A DNA stretch of 64,000 nt from Alphaproteobacteria bacterium (lineage in GTDB: Bacteria > Pseudomonadota > Alphaproteobacteria > UBA828): the NCBI GenBank assembly GCA_022826665.1, contig JAJDUK010000063.1, positions 186,001-250,000 on the forward strand, read 5' to 3'. Made by a program: the position numbers and the translations under genes. The stretch's first letter is position 1. Each line of letters begins with the position of its first letter. Shown in pieces: positions 1 through 8,189 of this stretch. A model generated the notes under the pieces. The model was not told where the DNA came from. It searched no databases and saw only the letters and a list, made by a program, of their open reading frames with translations.

Positions 1-193
1 TGTGGGCATTCAGGCCGCTGTTCTTCCCACCGCCCGCGAGTGCGGCGAGGGGCAGGGCGGCAAGGCGGAGCGTGAGCGCGCCGGGACCATCGTCCCGTCC
101 GGTGCCGGCGATCTCCTCCTGCCAGAGATCGAGGAAGCGGCGGGCGAGCGTGGCCGGGTCGTCGTCATCGCGGGTGCCTTCAAGCCTGCCCAT
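1..193 (-). CDS. N-terminal part of an unrecognised protein (cut by window edge)
   Basis: An open frame runs leftward from an ATG whose first base is 193 and leaves the window without a stop after 64 codons. The start reads MGRLEGTRDDDDPATLARRF and continues with a helical, acidic stretch and an Ala/Leu-rich stretch. The codon bias resembles that of the neighbouring genes. I do not recognise the family from this fragment. It is divergent from the RidA gene, whose start is 68 bases to the right. The longer minus-strand frame over the same bases is a shadow of the two plus-strand genes. Confidence 0.55.
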   Translation of the reverse strand, partial: MGRLEGTRDDDDPATLARRFLDLWQEEIAGTGRDDGPGALTLRLAALPLAALAGGGKNSGLNAH

Positions 194-261
194 GGCGCGA
201 GTATAGCCCAAGCGCCGGCCCCGTCGTTGACTTGGCCCTCGCCGCGCACCATGCTCGGCCC

Positions 262-786
262 ATGACCATCGAGCAGAAGATCGAGGCCGCGGGCCTGACA
301 CTCCCCCGGCTGGAAGACAGCTACGGCACCAACCCGGCGGCCGCCAAATACGTCTCGCACCATGCCCTCGGGCGCGTGCTCTACCTCTCGGGCTGCACGC
401 CGATGAAGGACGGCAAGCCCTATCTTCCGGGCATCCTCGGCGAGGATCTCACGATCGAGGAGGGCTACGAGGCGGCTCGCCAGTGCATGCTCTGCTATCT
501 CGGCCTGATCAAGTATGCGCTGGGCGATCTCGACCGGATGCACCGGATGCTGCATCTGCACGGCTACGTGAACTCGGGGCCCGATTTCGTCGATCAGCCG
601 CGGGTTATCAACGGCGCCGTCGACCTGCTCGTTGAGCTGTACGGCCGTCGCCTGATGCCGACGCGGGCTGCCATCGGCTGCCGCGGGCTCGCCGTCAACC
701 ACTCGGTCGAGCTGATCGCCACGGTGGAGTTCGACGGCGGCTCCGTGGCACCGCCGCTCGCCCGCGACGGCAAGGTGCTCGACTGA
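262..786 (+). CDS. RidA/YjgF/UK114-family protein
   Basis: The 174-residue product fits the RidA (reactive intermediate deaminase, formerly endoribonuclease L-PSP/YjgF) family. Family members are small homotrimeric cytosolic proteins, many of which hydrolyse enamine/imine intermediates. Visible are the N-terminal strand region leading to RVLYLSGCTP, a central helix (EEGYEAARQCMLCYLGLIK) and the C-terminal pattern PTRAAIGCRGLAVNHSVELI, where the family normally has its Arg/Glu ligand pocket. I start at ATG 262 rather than the in-frame codon at 232 because the domain begins here. Length is somewhat above the classical 125-130 residues and matches the longer YjgF-like subgroup. The next gene, an oxidoreductase, follows after 49 bases on the same strand. 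Confidence 0.8.
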   Translation: MTIEQKIEAAGLTLPRLEDSYGTNPAAAKYVSHHALGRVLYLSGCTPMKDGKPYLPGILGEDLTIEEGYEAARQCMLCYLGLIKYALGDLDRMHRMLHLHGYVNSGPDFVDQPRVINGAVDLLVELYGRRLMPTRAAIGCRGLAVNHSVELIATVEFDGGSVAPPLARDGKVLD

Positions 787-835
787 GAGACCCGCGTACC
801 GCCTGATCGTCCCTCCGTTCAAGAGACCTAATGCC

Positions 836-1825
836 ATGAAAGCAGTTCTCTGCAAGGCCTTCGGCCCGCCCGAGACCCTTGCATTCGAAGACGTGGAGGC
901 GCCGGCGATGGCGCCCGGCAGCGTGCGCATTGCCGTGCACGCGGTGGGCGTAAACTTCCCCGATCTCCTGCTGATCGAAGGCAAGTATCAGGTGAGGCCG
1001 CCCTTCCCTTTCAGCCCCGGCCTCGAATGCGCGGGCACCGTCGCGGAGCTCGGCCCCGGCGTGGAAGGGCCCGCGCCCGGCACGCGGGTGCTCGCCTACA
1101 TGTCCTACGGCTGTATGGCCGAGGAGGTGGTGGCGCCAGCGGAGTGCGTCATCCCCATTCCCGATGTCATGCCGTTCGATGTCGCAGCGGCCTTCCCCGT
1201 GGTCTACGGCACCAGCTACCACGCGCTGGTCGGGCGCGCGGCGCTGGCCGAAGGCGAGACGCTGCTGGTGCAAGGCGCCTCGGGCGGTGTGGGGCTCTCT
1301 GCGGTGGAGATCGGCAGGCGGCTCGGCGCAACGGTGATCGCGGCCGCCAGCAGCGACGAGAAACTGGAACTGGCGCGCGACCACGGCGCCAATCACCTCG
1401 TCAACTACCGAACCGAGGACCTGCGCGAGCGGATCAAGGCCCTGACCGACGGGCGCGGCGCCGACGTGATCTACGACCCGGTGGGCGGCGATATCTTCGA
1501 TACGTCAATGCGTTGCATCGCGTGGAACGGGCGGTTGCTGGTCATCGGCTTCGCCTCCGGCCGCATCGCCGAGGCCAAGACCAACATCATTCTGCTCAAG
1601 GAGATCAGCGTGGTCGGCGTCGCCTGGGGCGCCTTCGCCCAGCGCGACCGCGCCGCGAACCGCGCCTATTTCGACGATCTCTTCCGCTGGTACGAGGAGG
1701 GCGCGCTGAAGCCCCGCATCTCCCGCCGCCTGCCGCTCGCGGAGGCACCTGCGGCGCTGCAGGGGTTCCAGAGCCGCAGCGTGGTCGGCAAGCAGGTACT
1801 GACGGTGGCGCGGCCCGGCGGCTGA
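836..1825 (+). CDS. NADPH:quinone oxidoreductase-like zinc-free MDR protein
   Basis: The 329-residue protein belongs to the medium-chain dehydrogenase/reductase superfamily, quinone oxidoreductase subgroup. The N-terminal GroES-like fold covers roughly residues 1-130 (HAVGVNFPDLLLIEGKYQ is the typical QOR signature). The Rossmann nucleotide-binding fold has the glycine motif ASGGVGLSAVEIGRRLGA around residues 145-165. The Cys ligands of structural zinc seen in alcohol dehydrogenases are not evident. Family members reduce quinones or enoyl substrates with NADPH; the actual substrate cannot be told here. It lies between the RidA gene and the Cys-rich unknown gene, all on the plus strand, with 114 bases to the latter. 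Confidence 0.85.
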   Translation: MKAVLCKAFGPPETLAFEDVEAPAMAPGSVRIAVHAVGVNFPDLLLIEGKYQVRPPFPFSPGLECAGTVAELGPGVEGPAPGTRVLAYMSYGCMAEEVVAPAECVIPIPDVMPFDVAAAFPVVYGTSYHALVGRAALAEGETLLVQGASGGVGLSAVEIGRRLGATVIAAASSDEKLELARDHGANHLVNYRTEDLRERIKALTDGRGADVIYDPVGGDIFDTSMRCIAWNGRLLVIGFASGRIAEAKTNIILLKEISVVGVAWGAFAQRDRAANRAYFDDLFRWYEEGALKPRISRRLPLAEAPAALQGFQSRSVVGKQVLTVARPGG

Positions 1826-1939
1826 GCCAGCCAGGGGGCCGCGGCGGGTGCCTCCTTTACCGATGGCGCATGATTTCCTACCCTGGAGCAACCCCGCGGC
1901 GCCGCGGAGCAGTGGACTGCAGTACGGCTAGGACAAAGC

Positions 1940-3010
1940 GTGGCTGGGGAGGCGATCCGAGGCGCTGCGGGGCCACTCGTGGACGATCCCATCATCGGGC
2001 ACCCGGTACGCGCTGGCGGCTGGGCTGACCACGCTGCCTCGTCCTACACCTTGGCAGCCGCGGCGCTCGACGACGGGCGCCTTGCGGATGCCGCGGCGCT
2101 TGCCCGCCACACGGTCGAGGAAGCGCGCGAGGGCTACGAGCTCTACGCCCTCTGGGCCGATCAGATCAGGGAATACTTGGGCGCCGAAGGCGTGGACGAA
2201 GCCGTGATCGCAGCAGGGGAAGCCCGGCTGCAGGCGCTGCTGGCCGGCGAGGCGGGCGAGCCCTTCGACATTCACGCGGGCTGGGCCGCCTACACTGCCG
2301 CAATCGAGGATGTGGAGGCGGCCTGCACGTCCGGCGACGTGGACTCGGCCAGCGAACACCTGGAGCGCGCCCGCACGCTCTGGCTCGAGACCCACGACCG
2401 GGGCTGCGATCTGGTCTACGGGATGCTCGACCTCGTGGTCCGCCACCTGGGCGAGCACCGCATCGGCCCGCTCTGGGACGATCTCATGGCGCCGATGTAC
2501 GAGACCTACGATGTCTACGACACCGCCACGCACCCCTGGCCGCGCTCGATGCACCGGCTGATCCTGGTCGCGGCACTCTCCCTGCGGGGTCATCTGAGCG
2601 GGCCGGGGCGCATGGGCGCCATCGAGATCACGGAGGAGGCGGACCGCTGGGTGCTGAGCTTCGACCCCTGCGGCTCCGGCGGGCGCACCTACCGGGACGA
2701 TGACCCCGAGGGCCCCCGCATGGAACCCCCGTATGGCTTCGCCGTGACGACGGAGGCCCATGACTGGGCCTGGGGCAAGACCGGCGTCTGCGTCTATTGT
2801 GTCCATTGCTGCCAGTTGAACCAGCGCATGCCGATCCGCCGCTTCGGCTACCCGACGCGGGTGATCGACCCGCCGACCTGGCCCGAGGCGCGGCAGGGCG
2901 GCGTCTGCCGCTGGTCTGTTTACAAGGACCCGTCGCTGGTGCCGGCGGAGGCCTATATCAGCGTGGGCTATGAGAAGCCGGCGGCCGGCGGAACGGGGGC
3001 GGGAGCATGA
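1940..3010 (+). CDS. Unrecognised Cys/His-rich protein coupled to a GS-like ligase
   Basis: I do not recognise this 356-residue protein. It starts at GTG 1940, with AGGAC a few bases upstream. Residues 30-200 are predicted helical and seem to contain a duplicated pattern: residues 68-101 (LYALWADQIREYLG...) and 158-191 (LVYGMLDLVVRHLG...) align loosely. Residues 226-347 form a different, aromatic-rich domain containing FDPCGSGG (C244), then C284-x2-C287-x2-CC (290-291) with H289, and C323. This looks like a possible metal or cluster site (inference). No signal peptide or membrane helix is seen. Its stop overlaps the start of the next gene by four bases (ATGA), so the two are probably co-translated. 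A role next to gamma-glutamyl ligation is a guess from this coupling only. Confidence 0.7.
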   Translation: MAGEAIRGAAGPLVDDPIIGHPVRAGGWADHAASSYTLAAAALDDGRLADAAALARHTVEEAREGYELYALWADQIREYLGAEGVDEAVIAAGEARLQALLAGEAGEPFDIHAGWAAYTAAIEDVEAACTSGDVDSASEHLERARTLWLETHDRGCDLVYGMLDLVVRHLGEHRIGPLWDDLMAPMYETYDVYDTATHPWPRSMHRLILVAALSLRGHLSGPGRMGAIEITEEADRWVLSFDPCGSGGRTYRDDDPEGPRMEPPYGFAVTTEAHDWAWGKTGVCVYCVHCCQLNQRMPIRRFGYPTRVIDPPTWPEARQGGVCRWSVYKDPSLVPAEAYISVGYEKPAAGGTGAGA

Positions 3011-4365
3011 GCGGTACGGCGAATGAGGGATTGGCGGCGGTGCGCGAGCAGATGCGCGCCGAAGGCGTGCGCTTCGTCCAAGTCGAGACGCCGGAGCTGG
3101 ACGGCGGGCTGCGCGGCAAGTTTCTCGCGCTCGACAAGGGGCTGTCGGCCGAGATCGGCTGGTCAAACATCATCTACGGCCTGACCACGGCGGACGATGT
3201 CTATCTCTCACCGTTCTCGTCCTACGAGAACGGCTTTGCCGACGTTTACGGGAAACCGGACCCCGCCACCGTCTGCCGCTTGCCCTGGCGGCCGGACACG
3301 GTGGCGGCCATCCTCGACATCCACGACGCCGACGGCACCCTGACGCCGGAATGCCCGCGCACGATGCTCAGGCGCGCCGCGGACAAGGCCGCCCAGATGG
3401 GTTTCGAGCCGCGCTTCGCGCTCGAGTACGAGGTCTTCATCTACTACGTGGACGAAGACGCCTCGCCGCTCTCGCCGGGGACGCTCACGCCGGTCTCGCG
3501 TGGGCGGAACGCCTACAGCTTGGTGCGCCTGCCGGCGCTCCGCGCCGTGTTCGAGACCTTCATGCAGCGCATGGAGGAGGTGGGGACGCCGGTGGTCTCG
3601 ATGCATACGGAGCTCGGCCACGGCGCCATCGAGTTCGCACTGGCCCATGCCCCTGCGCTCGCAGCCGCCGATGGCGCCATGCGCGCCAAGACATACCTCA
3701 AGGAGCTCTGCGCCGAGCGCGGCATGATCGCGACCTTCATGGCGAAGCTCGATGCCGACCTACCGGGCTGCGGCGGGCACATCCACCAGAGCCTCTGGCG
3801 GGGCGGAGAAAATGCGTTCTGGGACGGCGCCGGCGTGAGCGAGACCGCGAATCAGTACGCGGCTGGCCAGCTGGAGCACCTGCCGGCGCTCGTCGCGCTC
3901 TGTATGCCCAACGTCAACTCGTTCCGGCGCCGGGACTGGCAGCATTGGGTGCCCGAGAACGCATCATGGGGCGACGACAACCGGAGCGCGGCGATGCGGC
4001 TCATCACCCGGCCCACCCCGCACGGTGCGCGTTTCGAGAACCGGCTGCCAGGTGCGGATTCCAACGCCTATCTCGCCATCGGAGGCATGCTGGCCGCAGG
4101 GCTCGACGGCATCGAGCGGGGCCTCGCGCCGCCGCCGATGTGTACCGGCAACGCAGCGCTCGACGAGAGCTATACGAAACTGCCGGCCACGTTGGAGGAC
4201 GCGGTGGAGGTCTTCGAAGGATCGGCCTTCCTGCGCCGCGTCTTCAGCGACCGCTTCGTGGATCATTACACGCTCTCGCGCCGGGCCGAGCTCGATCTCT
4301 GGCGCACATGGCAGAAAAGCCAGGTCAGCGCTTGGGAGTACGAGCGCTACTTCGAGACCATTTGA
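3007..4365 (+). CDS. Glutamine synthetase-family ligase (gamma-glutamyl-amine/acid type)
   Basis: The 452-residue protein has the full glutamine synthetase fold. An N-terminal beta-grasp domain (about 1-110) is followed by the catalytic domain with the metal-binding segments ALEYEVFIY and HTELGHGAIEFAL, the GCGGHIHQSL loop (His in the active site), NRSAAMR, and FENRLPGADSNAYLAIG near residue 340. Enzymes of this group ligate glutamate or a related carboxylate to ammonia or an amine using ATP. Sequence alone cannot separate true GlnA from gamma-glutamylputrescine-like enzymes. No Tyr adenylylation loop like that of GlnA-I is obvious. It overlaps the preceding Cys-rich gene by ATGA. A separate type III glutamine synthetase sits at 44.5 kb, so this copy is probably not the housekeeping nitrogen-assimilation enzyme (inference). 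Confidence 0.85.
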   Translation: MSGTANEGLAAVREQMRAEGVRFVQVETPELDGGLRGKFLALDKGLSAEIGWSNIIYGLTTADDVYLSPFSSYENGFADVYGKPDPATVCRLPWRPDTVAAILDIHDADGTLTPECPRTMLRRAADKAAQMGFEPRFALEYEVFIYYVDEDASPLSPGTLTPVSRGRNAYSLVRLPALRAVFETFMQRMEEVGTPVVSMHTELGHGAIEFALAHAPALAAADGAMRAKTYLKELCAERGMIATFMAKLDADLPGCGGHIHQSLWRGGENAFWDGAGVSETANQYAAGQLEHLPALVALCMPNVNSFRRRDWQHWVPENASWGDDNRSAAMRLITRPTPHGARFENRLPGADSNAYLAIGGMLAAGLDGIERGLAPPPMCTGNAALDESYTKLPATLEDAVEVFEGSAFLRRVFSDRFVDHYTLSRRAELDLWRTWQKSQVSAWEYERYFETI

Positions 4366-4374
4366 GCCGCGCAG

Positions 4375-4397
4375 CGCTGCGACGCCTTTTCGCAGCG
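4375..4397 (+). terminator. Weak stem-loop after the GS-like gene
   Basis: CGCTGCGA (4375-4382) pairs with TCGCAGCG (4390-4397) around a 7-base loop, 9 bases after the GS-like stop codon. No T-run follows, so this is only a possible terminator or mRNA-stabilising hairpin. Confidence 0.3.
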
Positions 4398-4463
4398 GCG
4401 TTCTGCCACTATATCGGTGGAGTCACGGCCGCGCGCCGGATTTGACAGGACGAAGGGGGACGA

Positions 4464-4652
4464 ATGACTGATCAGGACTCGATCGCGCAGCGCCTGGAGG
4501 CGTTGCGCGCCGAACATCAGTCGCTCAACGCGCAAATCGACGCGCTCAAGGGCCGCGGCGACAATCTCGAAATTCAAGGGCTCAAGCGCCAGAAACTCCG
4601 GCTCAAGGACGAAATCGCGCGATTGGAAAGCGAGCACGCACACTCCGGGTAA
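4464..4652 (+). CDS. YdcH/DUF465-family small coiled-coil protein
   Basis: The 62-residue product is rich in charged heptads (QRLEALRAEHQSLNAQIDAL, then LKRQKLRLKDEIARLE). This is the typical pattern of DUF465 (YdcH) proteins: short cytosolic helical hairpins common in Proteobacteria, with no established biochemical function. The start ATG has a purine-rich GAAGGGGGAC just upstream. It stands alone between the GS-like gene and the convergently oriented methyltransferase gene. Confidence 0.8.
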   Translation: MTDQDSIAQRLEALRAEHQSLNAQIDALKGRGDNLEIQGLKRQKLRLKDEIARLESEHAHSG

Positions 4653-4759
4653 GTCTGGAATTCAGAACTTACAAAACGAACCCAATTTCGGGTAACGTAC
4701 TGATTTTGAAGAATTTCTTTGTGAGGCACGCCGAAGCCGGCGCCGGCTGCGGTGCGGGC

Positions 4760-5620
4760 TTAGTCTGTCGGCTTCACGCCTGTGCCGATCCGCACATGAA
4801 CGTCCATCGGGACTTCGTCGCCGTCTCTCAGGCGCTCGAAGCCCGCCGCCACCGCCTCCTTCAGGGCGCTCTGCGTTGCCTCCGAGGTACCGTCCAGGGC
4901 GCGGCCGAAGGTCATGTCGAACTGCGCCTGCCAGAACGGCGCCTGCGCCGGCACACGGGGCGCGAAGCGGACCTCCCGCTCCTCCACTTGGGTCAAACCG
5001 CCGCTTCCAAGCGCTTCGGCGAGCGCGCCGGGCGCGCCGAGCGAGAAGGGCCGGGCGAGGTCGATGTCGTCCACCGTATCGAGAGGGCCCAGTACGGCCT
5101 CGGCGGCAGCGACGAATACGACGAACATAGTCGTCTCCTCGCGCGGTCCCCAGACCAGATAAGCCACCCGCCCTCCCGGCTTGAGCACGCGCATGGCCTC
5201 GGCGGCTGCGCGCGCAGGCGCAGGGCAAAACATCAGGCCGAAACGGCAGATCACCCGGTCAAACACGCCGTCCGTGTCGGGGAGCGCCAGCATGTCGGCG
5301 GTCCTGAAGGTGATGTTGCCGAGGCCCTGGGCGGCAGCCCGCCGCCGCGCGCCCAGCATCATCTCGGGGCAGAGGTCGGTGGCGAAGACGCGGCCTTCCG
5401 CGCCCACCAGGGCTGCGACGCTGAGCGCAGGCTCGCCCGCACCCGTGGCGATGTCGCAGACCTGCTGGCCCGGCGCGATATCGGCCGCTTCGATCAGCGG
5501 CTCGTTCATACGGGCCGCCTGCTCGGCGATCTCGTCGGCCCGCCGGTCCCAATGGCGCCCGCGCCCGGCCCAGTCGGCCCGCACGAGCTCGGTTTCGCGC
5601 TTGATTGCGTCTGCGTCCAT
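4760..5620 (-). CDS. Class I SAM-dependent methyltransferase (UbiE/COQ5-like fold)
   Basis: The protein has 286 residues when started at ATG 5620. Motif I, VCDIATGAGEPALSVAALVG, lies near residues 45-65, followed by the acidic end of strand 2 (VFATDLCPEMM), FDRVICRFGLMF (motif II region) and VLKPGGRVAYLVWGP (motif III). This is the Methyltransf_11/25 pattern for small-molecule methylation; the substrate is unknown. I reject the in-frame extension up to 5797 because it translates the dispersed repeat at 5676-5813. The gene is downstream of ubiB and on the same strand, but the repeat separates them, so a shared operon is uncertain. Confidence 0.8.
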   Translation of the reverse strand: MDADAIKRETELVRADWAGRGRHWDRRADEIAEQAARMNEPLIEAADIAPGQQVCDIATGAGEPALSVAALVGAEGRVFATDLCPEMMLGARRRAAAQGLGNITFRTADMLALPDTDGVFDRVICRFGLMFCPAPARAAAEAMRVLKPGGRVAYLVWGPREETTMFVVFVAAAEAVLGPLDTVDDIDLARPFSLGAPGALAEALGSGGLTQVEEREVRFAPRVPAQAPFWQAQFDMTFGRALDGTSEATQSALKEAVAAGFERLRDGDEVPMDVHVRIGTGVKPTD

Positions 5621-5675
5621 GTCCCGCACTCTCCGCGCGCGGCCGCCCGTGTCAAGGCCGGGGCGCTCCCGCTTT

Positions 5676-5813
5676 CTTCGCTCACGGCAGCCGGCCGTCG
5701 CGCGAGTCCGCGCGCCTATGGGCGCGACGGCCGGCGCCTCCGCGAGGGCGCCGCATAAGCGGCGGGCCGCGGTCGCGGCCTGTCGCGCGTCCGTCAAAGA
5801 CGGACGCGCTCCA
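5676..5813. repeat. Dispersed intergenic repeat, copy 1
   Basis: First of three related copies (others near 19789 and 60655). All begin CGCTCACGGCAGCCGGCC and end with a GC-rich hairpin. In this copy GCGCGTCCGTC (5785-5795) pairs with GACGGACGCGC (5799-5809) around AAA. An upstream 14-base inverted repeat, GCCGGCCGTCGCGC/GCGCGACGGCCGGC, is also perfect. The hairpin sits 6 bases past the ubiB stop codon. It contains no credible gene. Confidence 0.85.
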
Positions 5814-5815
5814 TC

Positions 5816-7354
5816 TTACAAGAGCTGGACGGCCAGCAGACCCGCGAGCAGCGCGGCGATCACGCCGAGCAGGATGGGCAGCGTGCTGCCGCCTCGCTTG
5901 CGCCCGCCCATCGCCTCCAGCGTGTCGGGCGACAGAGAGACCCCCGCCTCCAGCCCGTCCAGCACCCGCTCGGCGCGCGCGGCAAGGCGCGGCAGCCGGC
6001 CCGCCGCTTCCATAAACTCCTCGGCCATATCGCGCACGCGGGCCTGAACGCCCAGGTTCTCCCGCGCCCAGCGCTCGATCAGCGGCCGGGTGAAGACCCA
6101 CATGTTCTGGTCGGGCGTGAGCCGGCGGGTGAGCCCCTCGGCCATGAGCATCGTCTTCTGCAGCAGCAGGAGCTGGGGCTGGGTTTCCATCTCGAAGGCT
6201 TCGGTGATTTGAAAGAGCTGGCCCAGCAGCTTGGCGATGGAAATCTCGTTGAGCGGCCGGCCCAGGATCGGCTCGCCGATGGACCGGAGCGCCTGGACGA
6301 AGGCCGCCTTGGAGGTCCGCCGCGGCACGTAGCCAGCCTCGAAGTGCACCTCGGCAACGCGCTCGTAGTCGCCGATCAGGAAGCCCAGCAGCATCTCGGC
6401 GAGGTAGCGCCGGGTCTGGGTGTCGAGCCGGCCCATGATGCCGAAATCGACGGCGACGATGTTGCCGTCCGCGTTCACCAGCAGGTTGCCAGGATGCAAG
6501 TCGGCGTGGAAGAAGCCGTCCCGAAAGGCCTGGTTGAAGAAGGCCTCGGCCGCCTTGCCCAGAACTTCGTAGGGGTCGTGGCCGGCCGCCATCAGGGCGT
6601 CGCGCTCGTCGATCGGGATGCCCTCGACCCGCTCCAACGTAAGCACGCGGCGGCTGGTGCGCCGCCAGTCGACCGCCGGCACCAGGAAGCTGGGATCCTC
6701 GGCGAAGTTCTGGCGGAGCTCCGAGGCGGCGGCGGCCTCGAAGCGAAGATCCATCTCGATCATCACGCTCTGGGCAAAGGTGCGGATGACCTCGACCGGC
6801 CGCAGCCTGCGCCAGGAGGGCAGCGTCCGCTCGGCGAGCTCGGCCAACCAGTAGAAGAGCTCCAGATCGCGTTCCAAGGCGCGTTCCACGCCGGGCCTGA
6901 GGATCTTGACCGCAACCGGCTCACCGGTCGCGGTGACCGCGAAGTGCACTTGCGCGATGGAGGCCGCCGCCACCGGCTCGTCGGTGAACTCCTTGAACAG
7001 GGTCTCCAGAGATACGCCGAACTCGGATTCGACGATGGCGCGCGCGGCCTTGGCCTCGAAGGGTGGCAATCGGTCCTGCAGGGCGGAGAGCTCGGCGGCG
7101 ATCTCCTCGCCCACCAGGTCGGGCCGGGTGGAAAGGGCCTGGCCGAACTTGATGAAGCTCGGGCCCAGGACCTGTAGCGCGCCAGCCAGCCGCTGCCCCG
7201 GCGTGCCCAACCCACGCTTCTTAGGCGCCATGCCTGTGAGAAAGGTTACCGCCGGCACGAGGCCGAAGTCGCGGAGGAGAAAGAGCGCGTCCCAGCGGCC
7301 CAAGGTCCAGGCGATCCGCAGCAGCCGCCCGATGTTTCTGAGCGCCCGGCGCAT
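5816..7354 (-). CDS. ubiB: UbiB-family atypical kinase, ubiquinone biosynthesis accessory protein
   Basis: The 512-residue protein is of the ABC1/ADCK/UbiB family, which has a protein-kinase-like fold with ATPase activity and supports ubiquinone biosynthesis at the inner membrane. The family-specific KxGQ segment reads FIKFGQALSTRPDLVGEEI (about residue 67). The nucleotide-binding Lys is in AVKILRPG, the catalytic loop is HADLHPGNLLV, and the metal motif is VDFGIMGRLD. The C-terminus ends in a hydrophobic segment (about 490-511), consistent with a membrane anchor. It lies 15 bases downstream of ubiE on the same strand, the usual ubiE-ubiB pairing. Confidence 0.93.
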   Translation of the reverse strand: MRRALRNIGRLLRIAWTLGRWDALFLLRDFGLVPAVTFLTGMAPKKRGLGTPGQRLAGALQVLGPSFIKFGQALSTRPDLVGEEIAAELSALQDRLPPFEAKAARAIVESEFGVSLETLFKEFTDEPVAAASIAQVHFAVTATGEPVAVKILRPGVERALERDLELFYWLAELAERTLPSWRRLRPVEVIRTFAQSVMIEMDLRFEAAAASELRQNFAEDPSFLVPAVDWRRTSRRVLTLERVEGIPIDERDALMAAGHDPYEVLGKAAEAFFNQAFRDGFFHADLHPGNLLVNADGNIVAVDFGIMGRLDTQTRRYLAEMLLGFLIGDYERVAEVHFEAGYVPRRTSKAAFVQALRSIGEPILGRPLNEISIAKLLGQLFQITEAFEMETQPQLLLLQKTMLMAEGLTRRLTPDQNMWVFTRPLIERWARENLGVQARVRDMAEEFMEAAGRLPRLAARAERVLDGLEAGVSLSPDTLEAMGGRKRGGSTLPILLGVIAALLAGLLAVQLL

Positions 7355-7369
7355 GGCGGGAAGGCCAGG

Positions 7370-8152
7370 TTAGACGCGCCAGCCCGAATGGAGCGTGGCG
7401 ATGCCGGCGGAGAGCGAACGGACGCGCACGCCGCCGAAGCCGGCATCGGTCATCATGGCGGCGAGCCGTTCGGGCGGCGGGAAGCGACGGATGCTCTCCA
7501 CGAGGTAGGCGTAGGCGTCGCGCTGGCCCGTTACCGCCGCGCCCAGCGTGGGAATCACGGCGAAGGAATAGGCGTTGTAGAGGCGGTCCACACCGGCCGG
7601 CGGGCGCGAGCTGAACTCCAGGCAAAGGAAGCGCCCGCCCGGGCGGAGCACGCGCGCGGCCTCCTCCAGCGCCCGCTCGATCCGCGTCACGTTGCGGATG
7701 CCGAAGGCGATCGTATAGGCATCCACCGAGCGCGGAGGCAGGGGCAGCGCCTCGGCATCGCCCACCAGCCACTCGATGCCGCCGATGAGGCCGGCGTTCC
7801 AGGTGCGTTCGCGGCCTGCGTCCACCATCTGCTCGCTCGCGTCGCAGACGATGACTCGGCCCTCGCCTTCCATCGCCTCCCACACCCGGCGCGCGATGTC
7901 GCCGGTGCCGCCCGCCACGTCGAGCACGGCCATGCCGGGACGGGGCGCGAGCCAGGCCACCATCTCGCGCTTCCACAGGCGATGGACGCCGCCGCTCATC
8001 AGGTCGTTCATGAGGTCGTAGCGGCCGGCGACCCGGTCGAACAGGTCGCGGACGAGCCCCGGCTTCTCGTCCTCGCCGACGCGGCGGAAGCCGAAATCGG
8101 CGCCACCCGTGGCGTCGTGCTCACCGCGCGCGGAGGCCATGGCGGCGACCAT
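7370..8152 (-). CDS. ubiE: UbiE/MenG C-methyltransferase
   Basis: The 260-residue class I methyltransferase catalyses the C-methylation of the polyprenyl-benzoquinol ring in ubiquinone (or demethylmenaquinone) synthesis. UbiE hallmarks are [22 protein letters not shown] at the N-terminus, motif [13 protein letters not shown], the [13 protein letters not shown] segment, and [12 protein letters not shown]. The C-terminus has the usual [14 protein letters not shown] ending. The start could be ATG 8152 or the nearby ATG 8140; neither has a strong Shine-Dalgarno. It is divergent from mutM, whose start lies 37 bases away, and leads into ubiB. Confidence 0.95.
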   Translation of the reverse strand: MVAAMASARGEHDATGGADFGFRRVGEDEKPGLVRDLFDRVAGRYDLMNDLMSGGVHRLWKREMVAWLAPRPGMAVLDVAGGTGDIARRVWEAMEGEGRVIVCDASEQMVDAGRERTWNAGLIGGIEWLVGDAEALPLPPRSVDAYTIAFGIRNVTRIERALEEAARVLRPGGRFLCLEFSSRPPAGVDRLYNAYSFAVIPTLGAAVTGQRDAYAYLVESIRRFPPPERLAAMMTDAGFGGVRVRSLSAGIATLHSGWRV

Positions 8153-8189
8153 AGCCCAGCGGCGGAACCCGCGCTACCGTGGCCGCAGG

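Noticed and set aside
10-984. Minus-strand open frame of 324 codons
   Set aside because: Antisense to RidA and the start of the quinone-oxidoreductase gene; Arg/His-rich shadow without domain features.
5621-5797. N-terminal extension of the methyltransferase
   Set aside because: Translates the dispersed repeat; equivalent translations appear at the other repeat copies.
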